Made by a program: the position numbers and the translations under genes. Below are positions 25,085 through 29,654 of a DNA stretch of 29,654 nucleotides, one piece after another. The notes under the pieces were generated by a model that made no database searches, had not been told where the DNA came from, and worked only from the letters and a program-made list of their open reading frames with translations. Source of the stretch: Chitinophagales bacterium (lineage in GTDB: Bacteria > Bacteroidota > Bacteroidia > Chitinophagales > BACL12); the NCBI GenBank assembly GCA_014380545.1, contig JACMJP010000360.1, forward strand, positions 1 through 29,654, read 5' to 3'. Within the stretch, counting starts at the first letter, position 1, and each line of letters starts with the position of its first letter.

Positions 25085-25783
25085 TTATATGTCTCCCAAC
25101 ATGGGCCTTAGTAAAATTTCTTCAACTACAGTTCTTTCAGAAACATCATAGGCATCCCAAATTAATCTTGCAACATCCCTGACGTCAATAAATCTTTCTT
25201 TAGGTAAGTTTGTGCCATCCCAGCTCGGTGTTAAAACTGCACCGGCTAAAACAGCAGTTACTCTTATATTATATTTTTTTAATTCATGTCTCAGATTTTT
25301 TGAAAACCCTAATAATCCAAATTTTGATATTGCATAACTCCCCCCCGCATCATAAGCATTAATACTTGCGACGGAACATAAATTAAAAATATGCCCTTTT
25401 TTATTTTGTACCATTGCCGGGGCAATTACCCTGGTTAAATGATAGGCACTATAAATATTTGTTTCAATTAAGGTTTCTAACGTACCTTCTGCCTCATCTA
25501 ATAAATTGCCCGGCAAAAAAATACCTGCATTGTTTATCAAAACATCAATAGTTTTATATTCTGCAAGGCAATAACTCCCAAATTTTTTTACTTCTTCCTT
25601 TTTTGAAACATCACATATTTGCTTTAGCACTTTTATTTTGTATATATCTGTGATTGTTAAAGCAAGTTCATCCAAATCTTTTCCAGATCTTGCACATATT
25701 GCTATATTAAATCCTTTCTCTGCAAAATATTCTGCACATGCTTTGCCTATTCCTTTTGTTGCTCCGGTTATAACAGCGTTCAT
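25085..25783 (-). CDS. Short-chain dehydrogenase/reductase (SDR family)
   Basis: The start at 25783 gives 232 residues beginning MNAVITGATKGIG. An upstream in-frame ATG (25807) falls within a likely -7 promoter element and is less likely. This is a classical SDR: the nucleotide-binding TGATKGIG at 6-13, NNAG at 84-87, and the catalytic Ser137, Tyr150 and Lys154 (SYAISKFG) all present. The enzyme should be an NAD(P)-dependent oxidoreductase of a small carbonyl or hydroxyl substrate; the Arg residue soon after the first strand (CARSGKDL) suggests NADP preference, which is an inference. The substrate is unknown. It is convergent with the respiratory operon and divergent from priA. Confidence 0.92.
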   Translation of the reverse strand: MNAVITGATKGIGKACAEYFAEKGFNIAICARSGKDLDELALTITDIYKIKVLKQICDVSKKEEVKKFGSYCLAEYKTIDVLINNAGIFLPGNLLDEAEGTLETLIETNIYSAYHLTRVIAPAMVQNKKGHIFNLCSVASINAYDAGGSYAISKFGLLGFSKNLRHELKKYNIRVTAVLAGAVLTPSWDGTNLPKERFIDVRDVARLIWDAYDVSERTVVEEILLRPMLGDI

Positions 25784-25800
25784 TATTTTGAATTTTACTT

Positions 25801-25808
25801 CAAACATA
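25801..25808 (-). promoter_or_regulatory. -7 promoter element of the dehydrogenase gene
   Basis: On the minus strand TATGTTTG at 25808-25801 fits TAnnTTTG exactly. It lies 17 nt upstream of the ATG at 25783, consistent with a short leader. No good -33 TTG was seen at the expected distance, so it is supported mainly by the -7 match and position. It decides the dehydrogenase start. Confidence 0.45.
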
Positions 25809-25877
25809 CACGAATTTTATAATCTGCATAAGTCGAACGGGCATTATCACAGAAATTAAATATTTTTACCTTCATCT

Positions 25878-28328
25878 ATGTTTGCGGAAATTATTTTGCC
25901 TTTGGCGCTGGAAAAAAATTATACCTATTTCATCCCTGATGACCTCCTTCCCTCAATAAAGCCTGGTACGAGGGTAGAAGTACCTTTCCGCAATAAAACA
26001 TATACAGGTATCGTAGCGAAAATTCATGACAACAAACCGGAGGGGTATCAAACAAAACCTATTTTATCATTGCCGGATCATTTGCATGTTGTAAATAAAA
26101 TGCAATTGGACTTTTGGGAGTGGATGGCAAATTATTATGTGTGTAGCATGGGGGATGTAATGAATGCAGCTTTGCCTGCGCCTTATAAATTAAGCAGTGA
26201 AACAATTCTTGTTTTAGATAGTGAGGCAAATATTGATGCAGCACAACTAAATGACGCCGCCTTTATTGTCGCAGAGGCGTTGACAATTAAAAAAGAATTA
26301 TCACTGCAGGAAATACAGAAAATATTACATCAGAAATCCGTTCAACCAATTGTTAAAATATTAATTGAAAAAGGGATTGCTTATGTGAAAGAAGAATTAA
26401 AAGAGGTTTATAAACCCAAAATAGAAAAATATATCTCGCTGCATAAAAAATATGTTGATGAAAACTCTTTAAAAGAATTATTTGATAAGCTGGAAGGCAA
26501 AGAGCAGAGTTCAAAACAACTGCATGCATTGATGATCTATTACCAGGATGCTTTTGATATTGGAAGAATTAAAAGGAATATGTTATTGCGCAAGGCTGCA
26601 ATATCTTCTTCTGTTTTAAAAACAATGTTTAAAAATGAAATATTTATTGAAACAGATGAAACAGTGAGCCGCTTGCAAACAGGAATAAATGTTGACGCAA
26701 ATACTATTGATCTTTCACATGCGCAGGCTGATGCTTTAAATTCGATAGAAAAAGAATTCTCAGATAAAAATGTTGTTTTATTACAAGGCATAACAGGAAG
26801 TGGAAAAACAGAAATTTATATTGAGCTGATAAAAAAGCACATTGCCACCGGAAAACAAATATTATATCTGTTGCCTGAAATTGCACTTACAGCACAAATT
26901 GTAAATCGCTTAAAAAAACATTTCGGAAATTTAGTTGGCGTATATCATTCAAAATTCAATCAAAACGAGCGTATTGAGATCTGGCAGAAAGTTTTAAATA
27001 GCCAATATAAAATTATACTTGGTGCACGGTCATCTTTATTTCTTCCTTTTCAGGATCTCGGGTTAGTGATTATAGATGAGGAACATGACTACTCCTATAA
27101 ACAACAGGATCCAAATCCAAGGTATCATGCAAGGGATGCTGCAATTTATTTAGCACATCTGCATCATGCAAAAACGTTACTGGGTACCGCAACACCATCG
27201 GTTGAAAGCTATTATAACACACAGACGAATAAATACGGAATTGTAAAACTCACTGAACGATATGCAAATATTGCTTTGCCTGAAATTCAGATTATTCCTT
27301 TGCAGGAAACATTTAAAAAACATAAGAGCAATCAACATTTTTTTAGTGATGAATTAATTAAGGCCATAAAAAATGCACTTGAGAAAAAAGAACAGGTAAT
27401 TATTTTTCAGAACAGGAGAGGCTTTGCTCCTTATATTATCTGTGAAAGTTGCGGCTGGGTTCCGCAGTGTGTTAATTGCGATGTAAAATTAGTATATCAT
27501 AAATATGCTGATGAATTGCGTTGCCATTATTGTGGATATAAACATAAAACATTTCCTGCATGCCCTGCATGTGGCAGTACAAGAATATTAATTCAAGGCT
27601 CGGGAACTGAAAAAATAGAAGATGAATTGCAATTATTATTTCCGGAAAATAAAATTGCAAGACTTGATTTGGACTCGGTGCGCACAAAACATGGACATGA
27701 AAAAATAATTACTGCATTTGAAGATGGAGAAATAGATATTCTTGTAGGAACACAAATGATTACAAAGGGGTTGGATTTTGATAATGTAAACCTTGTAGGG
27801 ATAATTAATGCAGATCAGATATGGAATTTTGCAGATTTCCGTTCAAATGAAAGGGCCTATCAAATGATCACACAAGTAAGTGGAAGGGCGGGGAGAAAAA
27901 ACAAAAGAGGTTTGGTATTAATCCAGGCACTGCAAACAAAACATCCTGTATTACAATACGTAATGGAAAATAATTATGAGTTGTTATTTGAAAATGAACT
28001 CCTGCAACGTCAGCAATTTTTATATCCTCCTTTTGTAAGGATCATTCAAATTATTATTAAGCATAAAGAATTTGAACTTGCAGCAAAGGCAGCAAATTAT
28101 CTTGCGGGGGCACTTAAAAACAAACTCAACAAAAAAATATTGGGTCCTACTGTTCCTCCAATAGCAAGAATAAAAAACAAATACCATCTTGAAGTCTTAA
28201 TTAAAATGGAAAATGAAACTTCAGAAATAAGCAGAACAAAAAAATATATTAAACAGTTATTGGGAGAAATGCAGCAACATGCCGAACATAAAAAGGCAGA
28301 TGTTGTGATTGATATTGATCCTTTATAA
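25878..28328 (+). CDS. priA: Primosomal protein N' (replication restart helicase PriA)
   Basis: This 816-residue protein is a superfamily 2 DNA helicase that reloads the replisome at stalled forks. The N-terminal DNA-binding region begins MFAEIILPLALEKNYTYFIP. The helicase core has Walker A GITGSGKT (304-311), DEEH (400-403), GTATPS (motif III area) and the QVSGRAGR motif VI. Between the helicase lobes eight zinc-binding Cys are present: 522, 525, 531, 534, 549, 552, 562 and 565. The length is slightly above the usual 730 residues, as in other Bacteroidota. It diverges from the SDR gene, and a near-match -7 element (TATTTTTA, 25861-25868) lies just upstream. The Rrf2 gene follows after 15 nt. 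Confidence 0.97.
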   Translation: MFAEIILPLALEKNYTYFIPDDLLPSIKPGTRVEVPFRNKTYTGIVAKIHDNKPEGYQTKPILSLPDHLHVVNKMQLDFWEWMANYYVCSMGDVMNAALPAPYKLSSETILVLDSEANIDAAQLNDAAFIVAEALTIKKELSLQEIQKILHQKSVQPIVKILIEKGIAYVKEELKEVYKPKIEKYISLHKKYVDENSLKELFDKLEGKEQSSKQLHALMIYYQDAFDIGRIKRNMLLRKAAISSSVLKTMFKNEIFIETDETVSRLQTGINVDANTIDLSHAQADALNSIEKEFSDKNVVLLQGITGSGKTEIYIELIKKHIATGKQILYLLPEIALTAQIVNRLKKHFGNLVGVYHSKFNQNERIEIWQKVLNSQYKIILGARSSLFLPFQDLGLVIIDEEHDYSYKQQDPNPRYHARDAAIYLAHLHHAKTLLGTATPSVESYYNTQTNKYGIVKLTERYANIALPEIQIIPLQETFKKHKSNQHFFSDELIKAIKNALEKKEQVIIFQNRRGFAPYIICESCGWVPQCVNCDVKLVYHKYADELRCHYCGYKHKTFPACPACGSTRILIQGSGTEKIEDELQLLFPENKIARLDLDSVRTKHGHEKIITAFEDGEIDILVGTQMITKGLDFDNVNLVGIINADQIWNFADFRSNERAYQMITQVSGRAGRKNKRGLVLIQALQTKHPVLQYVMENNYELLFENELLQRQQFLYPPFVRIIQIIIKHKEFELAAKAANYLAGALKNKLNKKILGPTVPPIARIKNKYHLEVLIKMENETSEISRTKKYIKQLLGEMQQHAEHKKADVVIDIDPL

Positions 28329-28343
28329 ATTTACAACACAGTT

Positions 28344-28781
28344 ATGTTAAGTAAAAAAGCGAAGTACGGGTTAAAAGCAGTGTTTTATCTTGCCCGTAAT
28401 TATGATGATGGACTTGTTTTGATTGCAACACTTGCCGAAGAAGAAAATATTCCAAGAAAATTTCTTGAATTAATACTGCTCGAATTAAAAAAGAATGGGT
28501 TGTTACACAGTAAAATGGGCAAAGGCGGAGGTTATGAGCTTAGCAAACCACCTAATAAAATAACTGTTGGGCAGGTAGTGCGCATACTTGATGGACCTCT
28601 TGCGCCATTGGGTTGTGTAAGTAAAACTGCTTATAAAAAATGTGAGGAGTGCGTTAGCGAACGAAGCTGTGAGATACGAAGGATCATGCAACAGGTAAGA
28701 GATGCAACTGCAAAGATACTTGATACTACAAGCCTTGAAGAAGCAAGACACAGTCTTTTTGAGATCGAAAAAATAAAATAA
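28344..28781 (+). CDS. Rrf2-family transcriptional regulator with four C-terminal cysteines
   Basis: This 145-residue protein has the winged-helix start of Rrf2 proteins (KAKYGLKAVFYLARN) and the wing GKGGGYELSKPP, plus a dimerisation helix. Cysteines occur at 91, 100, 103 and 109 in the sensor region. IscR and NsrR use three Cys in that area with other spacing (Cys92/98/104 in IscR), so this may bind an Fe-S cluster or zinc with a different geometry. It is only 15 nt after priA and is probably co-transcribed with it. A perfect inverted repeat downstream, ahead of the porin gene, is a natural operator candidate. Confidence 0.92.
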   Translation: MLSKKAKYGLKAVFYLARNYDDGLVLIATLAEEENIPRKFLELILLELKKNGLLHSKMGKGGGYELSKPPNKITVGQVVRILDGPLAPLGCVSKTAYKKCEECVSERSCEIRRIMQQVRDATAKILDTTSLEEARHSLFEIEKIK

Positions 28782-28822
28782 AGACGCATGCAACGCACGA
28801 GTATGAAAAAAAATCTTACCAT

Positions 28823-28845
28823 TATTCTATAAAATTGATAGAATA
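28823..28845. promoter_or_regulatory. Inverted-repeat operator candidate upstream of the porin gene
   Basis: TATTCTAT (28823-28830) and ATAGAATA (28838-28845) form a perfect 8-bp inverted repeat with a 7-nt AT-rich spacer. A -7-like TAATATTG (28850-28857, one mismatch to TAnnTTTG) begins 4 nt downstream, so a bound dimer would cover the -33 region. The gene for an Rrf2 regulator lies immediately upstream, making it the likely binder. Confidence 0.5.
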
Positions 28846-28882
28846 TGTATAATATTGCATCACAATCAAAAAAAACAGACAT

Positions 28883-29654
28883 ATGAAACGTTACATTTTA
28901 TTTACTTTATTCTTTTGTGCTACTTTATTTGACGTAATAGCGCAAACAACTTCCGGAACGGTTGGCACAATTGCAACTGTCCCCAGCAGCACACCTGCAG
29001 AAACCTATAATCTTAAAATAGCCCAGAAAATTGATTTTAGTGCTTTGGTTCAAACCCGGTATCAATTATTTCAGGACTCAACAAGAGTAGATGCATTCGA
29101 TCTTCGCAGGGCCCGCCTTATTTTTAGAGGAGATGTTGCACCTAAATTTGGATATCGCCTTCAGGTAGAGTTGGCAAACGGGCCAAAAATTCTGGATGCG
29201 GTTTTCACTTATAAGCCCATTGAATATTTTAATGTGAATATTGGGCAAAGTAAAACTCCATATAGTTACGACAACTATTATTCACCCTTCACACTAATGG
29301 CTATCAGCCGTACACAAATTGATAATTCATTGTCAAACCGTGAAAGTGATTTATATGGAAATAATCAGGGCCGTGATATAGGCGCATGGATAACCGGTAA
29401 ATATAGCGTTGGAGAGGAAGGCGCTAAAAGACCAATCGTAGAATATTTGGTTGGTGTGTATAATGGATCCGGAATAAACATAGCTGATAATAATAATGAG
29501 AAAGATTTTGGGGGATTTTTAAGAGTATCTCCTATAAAAGATCTTTGGCTAAGCGGTCGTTTCTATTCCGGTACAGGTGCAAAACTTTTGGCAAATCCTG
29601 ATAGCACTGCTGACAGAACCCGTGCTGGATTCGATCTCACTTATAAATATAAAA
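28883..29654 (+). CDS. OprO/OprP-like outer-membrane porin (partial, runs off the window)
   Basis: The frame is open from ATG 28883 to the end of the window, giving 257 residues with no stop. A signal peptide (about 1-20, ending VIAQ) is followed by a barrel of the phosphate-selective porin O/P type: FDLRRARLIFRGDVAP near residue 72, an IGQSKTPYSYDNYY segment, and NQGRDIGAWITGKY, all of which recur in this family. It should form a trimeric anion-conducting pore; the real substrate is uncertain because this family in Bacteroidota is diverse. An Rrf2 regulator and a candidate operator sit directly upstream, so expression may respond to sulfur, iron or redox state (inference). Confidence 0.88.
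   Translation, partial: MKRYILFTLFFCATLFDVIAQTTSGTVGTIATVPSSTPAETYNLKIAQKIDFSALVQTRYQLFQDSTRVDAFDLRRARLIFRGDVAPKFGYRLQVELANGPKILDAVFTYKPIEYFNVNIGQSKTPYSYDNYYSPFTLMAISRTQIDNSLSNRESDLYGNNQGRDIGAWITGKYSVGEEGAKRPIVEYLVGVYNGSGINIADNNNEKDFGGFLRVSPIKDLWLSGRFYSGTGAKLLANPDSTADRTRAGFDLTYKYK

Noticed and set aside
1..29654. CRISPR arrays, tRNA/rRNA genes, integrases, transposases or prophage genes
   Set aside because: None seen: no regularly spaced repeats, no cloverleaf-like or rRNA-like stretch, and no mobile-element protein in any frame.

Overview
The window is AT-rich, almost fully coding DNA from a member of the Bacteroidota. The evidence is a complete alternative complex III (act) operon fused to an aa3-type oxidase operon, a TonB-dependent receptor paired with a DUF4249 lipoprotein, Bacteroidota-style promoter elements (TAnnTTTG), many lipoproteins with an SSC lipobox, and weak Shine-Dalgarno use. 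The class cannot be settled from the sequence alone; a Chitinophagia- or Sphingobacteriia-like lineage is plausible.

Left part (1-8149). A short tail of an unrecognised plus-strand gene and a terminator are followed by a run of minus-strand genes. In transcription order these are a TPR-like lipoprotein, a TonB-dependent receptor, a DUF4249 lipoprotein, a SIMPL-domain secreted protein and a TPR-containing membrane histidine kinase with no response regulator beside it. The receptor and DUF4249 protein form an outer-membrane uptake pair of unknown ligand. The DUF4249 start region lies inside a 156-bp element with inverted 24-bp ends, one of which encodes part of its signal peptide.

Centre (8355-25083). 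A good Bacteroidota promoter precedes sixteen co-directional genes with gaps of 57 nt or less: actABCDEF (quinol:cytochrome c oxidoreductase, alternative complex III), coxB, coxA, ctaB (heme O synthase), two subunit III genes, subunit IV, a degenerate SCO-like protein, a true SCO copper chaperone, a DUF420/CtaM-like membrane protein and an 85-residue CxxC membrane protein. Together they encode a menaquinol-oxidising, oxygen-reducing chain with several of its assembly factors. ActC/ActF/ActD and the FeS/pseudo-molybdopterin subunit ActB take electrons from quinol, the heme subunits ActA and ActE pass them to CuA of CoxB, and CoxA reduces oxygen. The heme A synthase gene (ctaA) is not in the window.

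Right part (25085-29654). A minus-strand short-chain dehydrogenase converges on the operon with one base between the stop codons. Divergent from it are priA (replication restart helicase) and an Rrf2-family regulator, then a perfect inverted repeat that is a likely operator, and an OprO/P-like porin gene that runs off the window.

The respiratory operon is a known type of system. Within it the less ordinary points are a coiled-coil insertion in the CuA domain of CoxB, histidine-rich segments in three subunits, an SCO paralogue with altered copper ligands, and the terminal CxxC mini-protein.
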